Below, one piece after another: positions 41,764-49,478 of a stretch of 64,000 nt of DNA. The translations under genes were made by a program, and so were the position numbers. This DNA comes from Microbacterium sp. CSI-V. GTDB lineage: Bacteria > Actinomycetota > Actinomycetes > Actinomycetales > Microbacteriaceae. Position 1 is the stretch's first letter; each line of letters starts with the position of its first letter. A model generated the notes under the pieces. The model made no database searches, was not told the DNA's origin, and worked only from the letters and a program-made list of their open reading frames with translations. The DNA is taken from the NCBI RefSeq assembly GCF_001984105.1, contig NZ_MTQM01000009.1, forward strand, positions 930,001 through 994,000, given 5' to 3'.

Positions 41764-43506
41764 ATGCGGCTCGAAGAAGTGTCGGTAGCAAACTATCGCT
41801 CCATCGGGAACAAGACCACGTTTCAGCTTCACGAGCTGACAACGCTCATTGGACCCAACAACGAGGGCAAGACGAACCTCCTCCGGGCGCTCGCACTCGG
41901 CATGCGCATGATTCGCACGTGGAGCGAGTTGCCCGAAGAAGTCACGAAGACGGGCGAACTGTCGGGGCAACGGGTTTCCCTGGTCTACCAGGCAAGTCCC
42001 CTAAGCCGGCGAGGCGACCCCAACGTAGATGTTCCCTTCGTTTGGCAACATGACTATCCCCTTAGCAAGCAGGCGTCCAAGTCAACGCGCCCGACGGAGC
42101 TTCGCCTCAAGTTTCACCTGGACGATCAAGAACGAGAACAGTTCAAGACGCAAACGGGTCTGCAGATCAACGGGGACCTTCCAGTCGTTCTGCAGCTATC
42201 CCGCACCAGCACGTCCATCGGCATCGTGAAACAGGGTCCGAGCGGATCGAAGTATCAGGCGAACGCTCACCGCATCACGAAGTTCATCGCAGACAGAGTC
42301 ACTCACGTTCTCGTACCGGCGGTGCGCACGATGGAACAGGCGCGAACATTGCTGAATGAACTGGCGAGCATTCGTCTCTCCGCTCTAGCGGAGTCGGAAG
42401 CTTACAAGATTGCTCTACAACAGGTAAACGAATTGCGCAGCGCAGCGGTCGAAGAAGTGCAGAAGGATATCCAGGCCTCCATCTCTACGTATCTGCCGAG
42501 CATCGAGGCGGTGCAGGTCGAGACGCGCGGCGTTCTACAAACTGACGCCATCGGCGAAATACTCATCGATGATGGATCGGAGACCCCGCTTTCTCAGAAG
42601 GGTGACGGCGTCAAGAGCCTTTTCGCGTTGGCGCTCATTCAGCACCTAGCTCGGGAGCGGATGGACGATGCGAAAGACAGCTTCATCCTGCTCGTGGATG
42701 AGCCAGAGGCTCATCTGCACTCGAAGGCTGTCCACGACCTACAGATGCTCTTCACCAAGCTGTCCCAGCGGCAGCAGGTTGTGTTGGCCACGCACAACCC
42801 CGTCTTCGTGAACCGCGAGGTCGTCGCCGCCAATGTGTTGGTTCAACAGAACACGGCTTCGCCAGCCAAGACAGTGAGCAAGATTCGCGAAACGCTGGGG
42901 GTTCAACTGGCTGACAATTTGGACTCCGCTGAGACGGTGGTCCTGACGGAGGGCGTGACAGACGCGAAGATCATTCCTGCGGTGTTCAAACACCTGCTCG
43001 CGACTGCTGCGGATGATCTCTCAACCGGTCGCATCGTGTTCAAGCCGACGACTGGTACTGGAAAACTCAGATCGCACCTGCAACGAGAGAAGTCGACCGG
43101 ATGCCGAATCATCGTTGTCCTCGATAACGATCAGGCTGGTGAGGACGAGGCCAACCTTCTGAGTGACGGCGGTTTCCTTGACCAGAAGAGCATCTTCATC
43201 CTGCGTGAGCCGGGGCGTAAGCCGTCCGAGATCGAGGACTTGATCGACCCGTCTGTCTACCTCGAGGCCCTCACCCAGGAGTTTGGTCGCACGTTCAAGA
43301 GCTCCCACTTCGCCAACCCCAACAAAAAGTGGGGTGACAACTTCACCGTCGCAGCGAACGCGCTCGGTGTGGTCGGCGTCGAGGCCGACAATCTGATTAA
43401 GGCGAAGGTGGCAGTCTCGGCCGCTGTGCTAGCGGCAACAATCAATCCGCTCAAGACCGCCGCGCAACCCGGTTTCGAAGCCCTTAGGTCGGCTATCTGG
43501 CCGTGA
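41764..43506 (+). CDS. OLD-family ATP-dependent endonuclease (AAA ATPase + TOPRIM)
   Basis: 580 residues. The SMC-like ATPase has Walker A GPNNEGKT (residues 30-37), a signature-like LSQKGDGVKSL and Walker B FILLVDEPEAHLHSK (Asp312, Glu313). The C-terminal TOPRIM nuclease has TEGVTDAKI (Glu396, Asp400) and VLDNDQAG (Asp454, Asp456). OLD enzymes are nucleases linked to phage exclusion; in Gabija a similar protein (GajA) pairs with a UvrD-like helicase, which is absent here, so this is more like a stand-alone OLD. GGGGGGACC precedes the ATG. Codon use differs from the backbone. Confidence 0.92.
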   Translation: MRLEEVSVANYRSIGNKTTFQLHELTTLIGPNNEGKTNLLRALALGMRMIRTWSELPEEVTKTGELSGQRVSLVYQASPLSRRGDPNVDVPFVWQHDYPLSKQASKSTRPTELRLKFHLDDQEREQFKTQTGLQINGDLPVVLQLSRTSTSIGIVKQGPSGSKYQANAHRITKFIADRVTHVLVPAVRTMEQARTLLNELASIRLSALAESEAYKIALQQVNELRSAAVEEVQKDIQASISTYLPSIEAVQVETRGVLQTDAIGEILIDDGSETPLSQKGDGVKSLFALALIQHLARERMDDAKDSFILLVDEPEAHLHSKAVHDLQMLFTKLSQRQQVVLATHNPVFVNREVVAANVLVQQNTASPAKTVSKIRETLGVQLADNLDSAETVVLTEGVTDAKIIPAVFKHLLATAADDLSTGRIVFKPTTGTGKLRSHLQREKSTGCRIIVVLDNDQAGEDEANLLSDGGFLDQKSIFILREPGRKPSEIEDLIDPSVYLEALTQEFGRTFKSSHFANPNKKWGDNFTVAANALGVVGVEADNLIKAKVAVSAAVLAATINPLKTAAQPGFEALRSAIWP

Positions 43507-43716
43507 TCACTGCCATGGCAAAGGGCGGCAGCTAGGCCGTCGTCGTCCCACTGGAGCACTCGGTGCGAGATGGGTACGCGCGTCGGCGTGGGACGGGACG
43601 CAAGCCGCCGTGCGGCGGGCGCTCGCGGTCTATCCCGTCTCGGCGCGGTGGTTGCCCCCCAATCCGCCCCACCGCGCTCAGGACGTCGCTACGGTAGCCG
43701 AGGGGAAGGGGCTCAC

Positions 43717-44364
43717 ATGGACGACGCGACACTGGACGAGGCACAGGAGTGGTCGGGGCAGTGGTGGTTGCCGGACGAGACGGACGCGTTGAGGTCCGGT
43801 GTTCTTTACTACGAGCCGGAGAGGGGCCTCACCCTCAGGACTGTTGGGGGCTGGAGCACTCGCATCCGGCACGTCTTCGAAGGCGGCGGGCTTTCCATGG
43901 ATCAGGGTCGGCGCGGTCCGATCCCGGTCATCCACGGTCGGGCTGAGGGCAAGCAGGTCACCCTTCTCCACGTCGAGTCCGTGAACGCACGCGGCATCGA
44001 TCCGTCGACGTGGCAGCCGAGCGCTCAGGTGCTGGAGGTGCAAACCGCGCTCGTCGGGTGTCATCTAGGTGGGGAGGACGAGCAAGAATTCATCGCAGGC
44101 ACGGTGTTCGCAGAGCACCTAACGGCGTGGTCGGGCCTCGGAGGCATGCAGCTCAACTACGACCTCAAGGACGAGGGAAAGGCTTTCAGCGGCAGCGGGA
44201 ACATCACTATCGCTCCCACCACACCGCTCGAAGCTGCGCTCGACGGCGCGAAGGCGAAGCTCTCACTTGTCCACACTTTGCCGCACGGTGAACGCACGCG
44301 CGGCGGGCTGATCGGTCGTGTGACGGAGCAAGCGAAGATCGAATACACGCCCGACGAGCCCTAG
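43717..44364 (+). CDS. ApeA-like anti-phage protein, N-terminal part (ends at in-frame amber codon)
   Basis: 215 residues starting MDDATLDEAQEWSGQWWLPD with GAGGGGAAGGGG as ribosome-binding site. SGQWWLP, SGVLYYEPERGLTLRTVGG and the predicted beta-rich body match the N-terminal domain of ApeA-type proteins as I know them. It stops at TAG 44362-44364 after DEP. The next gene continues in the same frame with only five codons between this TAG and its first ATG, and carries the HEPN nuclease domain. Together the two parts have the length expected of one ApeA protein (about 510 residues), so this is best read as one gene interrupted by a single stop. Confidence 0.7.
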   Translation: MDDATLDEAQEWSGQWWLPDETDALRSGVLYYEPERGLTLRTVGGWSTRIRHVFEGGGLSMDQGRRGPIPVIHGRAEGKQVTLLHVESVNARGIDPSTWQPSAQVLEVQTALVGCHLGGEDEQEFIAGTVFAEHLTAWSGLGGMQLNYDLKDEGKAFSGSGNITIAPTTPLEAALDGAKAKLSLVHTLPHGERTRGGLIGRVTEQAKIEYTPDEP

Positions 44365-44379
44365 TCCCTCGAATACTTC

Positions 44380-45249
44380 ATGGAACTGTGGACCTCGACT
44401 ATGCACCTGCTGTCACTGTCGACGCAGACGGCTAATGCGCTCATCCGCACTACTTTGCACCTGCCGCCCGATGAAGGGCGTCGCGAACGCCACCCCGAGT
44501 GGACTGAGCGGCGCGCCATCGACGTGTACTCCCACTGGTTGAAGGTGGCCGAACCAGGCAAGAAGGAGAAGTACCCGCGCCCATTCATCCTCACGCTCGC
44601 CGACGTGCCGTTCAGCGAGTTACTCCCCCGGTGGATGGAGGTCAAGGACCGCTTCGCCCCGACCCGAGCAATGATCCTCGGACTGCGCTACGCGGAGGGC
44701 GGATACCTGGAGCCGCGCGTAATCACGGCGGTCGGTGCAGCGGAGTCGATGCACCGCGCGCTCGACCCCGCGCCGCCGATACCCGACGACGAGTTCAAGG
44801 TCATTCGATCACTGCTCCTCGATACCGTGCCGGTGGAGCGGAAGCAATGGCTTCACGGGTTGCTCATCCGCAATGAGCCCAGCCTAAAGATGCGTTTGGC
44901 CGATCTGATCGAGCGGCTTGGCGAGGTGGGCACGTCGGTTGTCCCCGATCCGAAGAAGTGGATCAAGGCTGCCGTCAATGCCCGCGATACGCTCGCGCAT
45001 GTGGGCCGCACCTCTGACTACACACTCCACGAACTGCACGCCGTAGTCGAGGTAACTGCCGCGGTCGTGGTGCTGAATCTGCTGCACGAGTTAGGGGTAC
45101 CCGAGGAGCGCATGCTCACCGCTGTGACAGACAAAGGCACACTGTCGCAGGCGGCTCGCCTTGGCCGCGAGTACTTCGCGGTGGACGAGGCAGAGCCGCA
45201 AGCACCTGAAGAGACTCCGGACAGCGCGCCGGCGTCGGAACTCCGCTGA
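44380..45249 (+). CDS. ApeA-like anti-phage protein, C-terminal HEPN part
   Basis: 289 residues in the same frame as the upstream part. The C-terminal HEPN domain (about 120-265) has the RNase motif R-x4-H as NARDTLAHVG (Arg202, His207). HEPN ribonucleases of this group are thought to cut RNA on phage infection and stop the cell. No Shine-Dalgarno sequence lies before the ATG at 44380 (the preceding bases read CCCTCGAATACTTC), so independent translation would be poor. The protein is made only if the TAG at 44362 is read through, if translation re-initiates, or if the stop is an error; otherwise it is a pseudogene. Confidence 0.7.
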   Translation: MELWTSTMHLLSLSTQTANALIRTTLHLPPDEGRRERHPEWTERRAIDVYSHWLKVAEPGKKEKYPRPFILTLADVPFSELLPRWMEVKDRFAPTRAMILGLRYAEGGYLEPRVITAVGAAESMHRALDPAPPIPDDEFKVIRSLLLDTVPVERKQWLHGLLIRNEPSLKMRLADLIERLGEVGTSVVPDPKKWIKAAVNARDTLAHVGRTSDYTLHELHAVVEVTAAVVVLNLLHELGVPEERMLTAVTDKGTLSQAARLGREYFAVDEAEPQAPEETPDSAPASELR

Positions 45250-45336
45250 CGATGAGAGCGCGGCTGGCGCGGACCGCCTCAGGACGTCTCGGCGTGCGGC
45301 GATTCGGTGCGGGTAAGCCTGCGCCAAGACGAAGAA

Positions 45337-45487
45337 CTAGTGCAGATACCCTCCGCGCGAGGGGTACGTTCCGAGCACGTTCTCGTTCATAATCGCCTCG
45401 ATGGCGTCTCGAACGGAAGGCGACTTGAGGTCGAGCGATACGAGGCGCCCGTCCTGATCCTAAATAAAGGACTCGACGCGGGCGAAG
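45337..45487 (-). pseudogene. 3' remnant of a gene cut by the IS3 element
   Basis: Minus-strand frame directly next to the IS end: DPFARVESFI-stop-DQDGRLV, then SLDLKSPSVRDAIEAIMNEN and VLGTYPSRGGYLH-stop (45337). The composition is protein-like, but an in-frame TAG (45462-45460) breaks it. Its strand and position fit the 3' end of the HExxH gene on the other side of the IS (46768-47264), although the join is not exact. Function unknown. Confidence 0.45.
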
Positions 45488-45557
45488 GGGTCTGCTGCAC
45501 GGATAGGTGACATCTGATCTGGCTTGCCCCGAGGGGTGGGCCTGGAAGGATGCCATC

Positions 45558-45875
45558 GTGCCCAAGCCTTACCCGAAGGAGTTCCGTGACGACGTGGTGC
45601 GCGTCGCGGAGAACCGTGAGCCCGGCATGACGATCGAGCGGATCGCCGCCGATTTCGGTGTTCACCCGATGACTCTCACGAAGTGGCTCGCCCGATCGCG
45701 TGCCGAGAGGACCGCCTCCGAGGCGGGCTCGCCGTCGCCCAGCGACCGCGACGCCGAGCTTCGCGAGTTGCGCCAGCGCAACCGGCTGCTCGAGCAGGAG
45801 GTCGAGGTGCTGCGCCGGGCGACGGCGTATCTGTCACAGGCGCATCTGCCGGGAAGAGGCTCTACCCGCTCGTGA
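45558..45875 (+). CDS. IS3-family transposase OrfA
   Basis: 105 residues starting at GTG. The helix-turn-helix is EFRDDVVRVAENREPGMTIE then RIAADFGVHPMTLTKWLARS, followed by a leucine zipper (LRELRQRNRLLEQEVEVLRR). It binds the IS ends and, after a -1 ribosomal frameshift near its end, is normally fused to OrfB. The reading-frame relation to the start of the OrfB sequence (KRLYPLVKELACDGIP, -1 frame) is consistent with that. Confidence 0.9.
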   Translation: MPKPYPKEFRDDVVRVAENREPGMTIERIAADFGVHPMTLTKWLARSRAERTASEAGSPSPSDRDAELRELRQRNRLLEQEVEVLRRATAYLSQAHLPGRGSTRS

Positions 45876-45906
45876 AAGAGCTCGCCTGTGACGGGATCCC
45901 GTCACG

Positions 45907-46734
45907 GTGACGTGCCGGGTCCTTACGCTCGCCCGCCAGCCCTACTATCGCTGGCTCACACAGCCCATCACCGAGTCGGAACCGGTGGAGGCCTATCGCG
46001 CGAATGCGCTGTTCGACGCGCATCGCGACGACCCCGAGTTCGGGCATCGCCTCCTCGCTGACGAGGCCCGGGATGTCGGGAAGGCGATGTCGGATCGGAC
46101 TGCGTGGCGGATCGCGTCCGAGAACGGCTGGTGGTCAGCGTTCGGTAAGAAGAAGGCACGCGGTAAGGGCCGCAAGGCCGGCCCGCCCGTTCACGACGAT
46201 CTCGTGCAGCGGGAGTTCACCGCCGACGCTCCCAACCGGCTCTGGCTGACTGACATCACCGAGCATCGAACCAGCGAGGGCAAGCTCTACCTCTGTGCGA
46301 TCAAGGACGTCTTCAGCAACAAGATCGTCGGTTACTCGATCGACTCACGGATGAAGTCCCGCCTCGTCGTGACCGCGATCGATAACGCCGCCGCGCTGCG
46401 CGGAGACGTCGCCGGCTGCGTCGTACATTCCGACCGCGGGTCGCAATTTCGATCTCGGAAAGCGATTCATGCCCTGGCCCGTCACCGCATGGTCGGGTCG
46501 ATGGGCAGAGTCGGTGCCGCGGGCGACAACGCCGCTATGGAATCGTTCTTCAGCCTGCTGCAGAAGAACGTCCTCAATCGACGCTCCTGGGCCACCCGTG
46601 AGCAGCTGCGCATCGGGATCGTCACCTGGATTGAGCGGACCTACAACCGACGCCGCAGGCAAGACCGCCTCGGCCGTTTGACGCCTGTCGAGTTCGAGAC
46701 CATGATGACCAAGACCCTGGCCCTCGCGGCCTGA
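45907..46734 (+). CDS. IS3-family transposase OrfB (5' end frameshifted)
   Basis: 275 residues with the rve/DDE integrase core: WLTDITEH (first Asp), VVHSDRGSQF (second Asp) and NAAMESFFSLLQKNV (Glu). The expected upstream part (LYPLVKELACDGIP) is in the preceding frame and ends at SR-stop (45910); one missing base near 45899-45903 would join it to VTVTCRVLTLARQ. Relative to the OrfB proteins I remember this is a single-base deletion, so this copy may be unable to make full transposase. A GTG at 45907 allows a shortened OrfB. Confidence 0.85.
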   Translation: MTCRVLTLARQPYYRWLTQPITESEPVEAYRANALFDAHRDDPEFGHRLLADEARDVGKAMSDRTAWRIASENGWWSAFGKKKARGKGRKAGPPVHDDLVQREFTADAPNRLWLTDITEHRTSEGKLYLCAIKDVFSNKIVGYSIDSRMKSRLVVTAIDNAAALRGDVAGCVVHSDRGSQFRSRKAIHALARHRMVGSMGRVGAAGDNAAMESFFSLLQKNVLNRRSWATREQLRIGIVTWIERTYNRRRRQDRLGRLTPVEFETMMTKTLALAA

Positions 46735-46767
46735 CTAACCCCTGTCACCTATCCGTGCAGCAGACCC

Positions 46768-47264
46768 AGCCGCCTGCGAGCAGCGCCGTCTCGGTCGATG
46801 GTGGGACCGCTTGCCTCGCCGGCCTGTTCCATCGTCACGTGTCCTGCTTCGTGATGCATTAGCCGGGTTACATGGCGGTTACGCAGGTCGTAGTCGAATG
46901 ATGGATCCGTCTGTGGCTCGAAGTAGTACTCGGGGACCAAAACGTGGATCCCCTCATCGACTTTCATCACCTTCGCTCCGACCTCGCCGTCCCCCCGCTC
47001 GCTGGTGTATAGGTGCCTCACCTCTATGGGGAAGCGATGGCGGACGGAGCGCACGAAATCTCCCGTGATAACGAGCGCAGTACGGTCCGGCTCGAGTGCA
47101 GCCCGCGTGACAATCTCCATACACTCGGCCAGGCAAGACCCTTCATGCCTGCCGAGTAGTGATCCAGCTGCCGAGTACTCAAATCTGACCTCAACTGCCG
47201 CCGCAGCACGCGCATCCATAGGTGGAGTTTGCCAGCCTAGGCAGACGCCATCGTTTCCCGACAC
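46768..47264 (-). pseudogene. HExxH metallopeptidase-like gene, 5' part, disrupted by IS3
   Basis: About 165 residues remain before the frame enters the IS end, where it stops after LGLLHG. RLMHHEAGHVTMEQ contains the zinc-protease motif HExxH, followed by E-x-x-G-like residues. The upstream sequence (VEVRFEYSAAGSLLG, VPEYYFEPQTDPSFDYDLRN) is unlike the common ImmA/IrrE proteins, so I cannot name the family. Start uncertain: GTG 47264 or ATG 47219. It is divergent from the second OLD gene across a short gap, so the two may have formed a unit. Confidence 0.6.
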
Positions 47265-47327
47265 GGGGATCAGCCGAGCCGCCGCCTGACGCGCAAATCG
47301 GGTGATGCCTCGACCAGGTCACGAATC

Positions 47328-47333
47328 TATGCT
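47328..47333 (+). promoter_or_regulatory. -10 box for a leaderless OLD-type gene
   Basis: TATGCT ends six bases before the GTG at 47340, the usual distance from a -10 to the start of transcription, so the mRNA probably begins at or beside the GTG. No clear -35 is seen 17 bases upstream, so this is a moderate call. Confidence 0.45.
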
Positions 47334-47339
47334 GGAGCT

Positions 47340-49271
47340 GTGAAGCTCATCGAGGCGCGGGTCCGCATGTTCCGAAACGTCATTGACAGTGGTGCCATCA
47401 CCTTCCAAGACGATGTCACAGCACTCGTCGGCAAGAACGAGTCAGGCAAGACCGCCCTCCTCATGGCGCTGCATCGCCTGAACCCTGCCAACGGCGAGCA
47501 TGAGTTCTCCGCACAGCACGACTATCCCCGATGGCGCTACACGAGAGACCGCAAGAACGGCGAACTGGATGACGCTCGCCCAATCGAAGCGAAGTTCAGG
47601 CTAGACGCTGCTGATCTGAGCGCTCTCGAAGAGCGGTTCGGCGCCGGGGTCCTACCGTCAGGCGAGTTCACGTACTACAAAACGTACGGCAAGGGAGTCA
47701 TGCGGCTCCTGGACGTGGACGAGAGCGCCGCCCTCAATCACCTCTTCTACATTCTGAGCACGTCTGAAGAGCTGAAGCGCGAGCTAGGTACGTTGGATCT
47801 GGGCGAGGCACGCTCGCGCGCGGAAGCGCTCGTCACGAAGCTCAAGGGCTCTGAGGAGGCCGCTGAGACAACAAAACGAAACCTGTTGCAAGAGTTTGTG
47901 GACGAAGCAGAGGCCATCGCCCCTAGTGGCAAGGCCCTACGGTCCCATGTTGCAGACTTCCTCGTGCAACGGATGCCGAGGTTCTTCTACTTCAGTGACT
48001 ATCAGACGCTGCCTTCTCGCATCGACCTGCGATCCATCACCGCGGAGGACGAAACCCCCGGGGCCTCTGCGAATCAGACAGCACGTGCGCTCATTCGACT
48101 GGCAGGCGCGGACACCTCGAATGTGCAGGCAGACGACTTCGACGCTCGCAAGAGCGAATTGGAGGCAGCTAGTAACGAGCTGACCCAGCAAGTCTTCGAG
48201 TACTGGACGCAGAATCAGAACTTGTCGGTCGAGATCGACGCTGATAAAGAAGTGGTGGGCAACGGAGGCTATCAGTCAACGGTTGTCCGCTACCTAGAGG
48301 TTCGAGTCAAGGACAGCCGTCACGGATTCACCGGAAGTTTTGACCAGCGATCGAAGGGGTTCCAATGGTTCTTCTCGTTCTTCGCCGCCTTTTCTGAGTT
48401 CGAAGACCTCGGCTCGAAGGTAGTCGTTCTATTAGACGAACCGGCCATGTCTCTGCATGGTAAGGCGCAGGCAGATTTCCTTCGATTCATCAATGAGCGC
48501 CTGGGTGCACAGTCCCAGGTTGTGTACACAACGCACTCGCCTTTTATGGTCGAACCTCACAGAGTCGAGCGCGTTCGCATCGTGGAGGATCGAGGCCCCA
48601 AGACGGGATCAGTCGTCACGGCGGACGTTCACACGGTAGGTGACGATGCTACGTTCCCGTTGCAGGCGGCGCTTGGGTACGACATCGCTCAGAACCTCCT
48701 CATCGGACCCGACAACCTGCTGCTCGAAGGCGGGAGCGATGACGTATACCTCCGCATCCTCTCAGACCACCTGCGCTCGAAGAACAGAGAAGGTCTCGAT
48801 CCTCGGTGGCGTGTAATAAGCACACGCGGCGCCACCAACATGCCCGCCTTCGTGTCGCTCTTCAGCGAGCTCGATGTCACGCTCCTGATAGACGGCACAT
48901 CGAAGTCAACGGGGAGACTAGACGAACTAGTGCGCAACAAGTCGCTGCCCGCGAAGCGAGTCATCAGTACAAATTCGGTCTGCTCGGTGAGCCCGAGCGA
49001 CATCGAGGACCTGTTCACCCCTGCCGAATACCTGAAGCTGTACAACGGAGCTTTTGGAACAAGTCTCAAGGCCAGCGACCTCAACGGTAAGGACCGCATC
49101 CTGGCAAGGATTGGTCGAGCCGAAGGCGAGCCGTTCACTCTCCACGGCAAACCAGCCGAGCACCTCCTCCGAATGCCGGACCGGAACGCTTTTCTCAAGT
49201 CGCTTAGTGCAGGAACTCTTGATCGCTGGGAGCAGCTATTCAAGGCCATCAATAAGACTCTCTCGGCGTAG
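47340..49271 (+). CDS. Second OLD-type AAA ATPase/TOPRIM nuclease
   Basis: 643 residues and clearly different from the first OLD protein. Walker A is GKNESGKT (residues 31-38), and Walker B VVVLLDEPAMSLHG (Asp366, Glu367) is followed by the H-loop YTTHSPFM. The C-terminal TOPRIM part has LLLEGGSDDVYL (Glu463, Asp466, Asp467) and DVTLLIDGTSKSTG. A long insertion with coiled-coil character separates the ATPase halves (about residues 140-300). Likely an ATP-gated DNA nuclease used in phage defence. Lower GC with TTA codons. It runs up to the right junction of the island; the native LLM terminator now lies downstream of it. Confidence 0.88.
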   Translation: MKLIEARVRMFRNVIDSGAITFQDDVTALVGKNESGKTALLMALHRLNPANGEHEFSAQHDYPRWRYTRDRKNGELDDARPIEAKFRLDAADLSALEERFGAGVLPSGEFTYYKTYGKGVMRLLDVDESAALNHLFYILSTSEELKRELGTLDLGEARSRAEALVTKLKGSEEAAETTKRNLLQEFVDEAEAIAPSGKALRSHVADFLVQRMPRFFYFSDYQTLPSRIDLRSITAEDETPGASANQTARALIRLAGADTSNVQADDFDARKSELEAASNELTQQVFEYWTQNQNLSVEIDADKEVVGNGGYQSTVVRYLEVRVKDSRHGFTGSFDQRSKGFQWFFSFFAAFSEFEDLGSKVVVLLDEPAMSLHGKAQADFLRFINERLGAQSQVVYTTHSPFMVEPHRVERVRIVEDRGPKTGSVVTADVHTVGDDATFPLQAALGYDIAQNLLIGPDNLLLEGGSDDVYLRILSDHLRSKNREGLDPRWRVISTRGATNMPAFVSLFSELDVTLLIDGTSKSTGRLDELVRNKSLPAKRVISTNSVCSVSPSDIEDLFTPAEYLKLYNGAFGTSLKASDLNGKDRILARIGRAEGEPFTLHGKPAEHLLRMPDRNAFLKSLSAGTLDRWEQLFKAINKTLSA

Positions 49272-49311
49272 AGTCCGGCCTCTTTTTGGCTCTGTGTTGG
49301 TGATACACGCT

Positions 49312-49422
49312 ATGACCATCCCGAGCCAGATGGGGGTGGAGTTCAACCTCCGCCTCATCGAGAACTTCGCGACGCACGTCGCGCCCGCCCTCGGCTGGCA
49401 GTCGACCCTCGCGGCCGTCTGA
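49312..49422 (+). pseudogene. Displaced native 3' end of the LLM oxidoreductase gene
   Basis: 36 codons reading MTIPSQMGVEFNLRLIENF then ATHVAPALGWQSTLAAV-stop. In the 21 codons after QMG, 13 encode the same residue as the substitute C-terminus at 40793-40855, but the DNA is of backbone GC. The Pro in TIPSQ is what I expect in native LLM relatives. It has no functional start or partner and marks the right edge of the island. Confidence 0.85.
49313..49334 (+). repeat. Right junction repeat (attR-like)
   Basis: TGAC-x-ATCC then CAGATGGG (49327-49334), aligned without gaps to 40770-40791 with 15 or 16 of 22 bases identical. It marks the return from island to backbone, where the native LLM reading frame resumes. 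Confidence 0.55.
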
Positions 49423-49432
49423 GCGAACGACG

Positions 49433-49462
49433 GAGCCCCGGATGCCATGGCATCCGGGGCTC
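49433..49462 (+). terminator. Native terminator of the LLM gene, now after the island
   Basis: Perfect 14-bp stem GAGCCCCGGATGCC / GGCATCCGGGGCTC with a two-base centre, 11 bases after the displaced LLM stop. It now separates the second OLD gene from the convergent YiaA/B-like gene. Confidence 0.8.
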
Positions 49463-49478
49463 TTCGTCTGTGGGGCGA

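Larger units (their letters stand above)
45488..46767 (+). mobile_element. IS3-family insertion sequence, 1280 bp
   Basis: Bounded by perfect 25-bp inverted repeats: 45488-45512 and 46743-46767. The inner 20 bases start TGCTGCACGGATAGG, consistent with IS3-type ends beginning TG; the outer five bases (GGGTC/GACCC) also pair. Two transposase frames lie inside. No 3-5 base direct target repeat is seen at either possible boundary, which suggests deletion or recombination after insertion. Confidence 0.9.
40770..49334. mobile_element. Inserted defence-type genomic island in the 3' end of the LLM gene
   Basis: About 8.5 kb of visibly lower-GC DNA with different codon use (TTA, CTA and AGA codons appear). 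It is bounded by two copies of the end of the LLM gene: a substitute C-terminus at the left and the displaced native one at the right. It carries a CPBP gene remnant, two OLD-type nucleases, an ApeA-like gene, an IS3 element and a broken HExxH gene. No integrase, excisionase or plasmid gene was found, so the mechanism of entry is open: site-specific integration with later loss of the recombinase, or homologous replacement. Confidence 0.8.

Noticed and set aside
41436..42053. 205-codon plus-strand frame overlapping the first OLD gene
   Set aside because: Out of frame with the OLD gene start, with arginine/serine-rich shadow composition and no motif.
41764..43506. Gabija system (GajA-like OLD protein)
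   Set aside because: No UvrD/GajB-like helicase gene follows or occurs anywhere in the island.
40770..49334. Prophage or conjugative element
   Set aside because: No integrase, phage structural, relaxase or replication gene; only an IS3 transposase.
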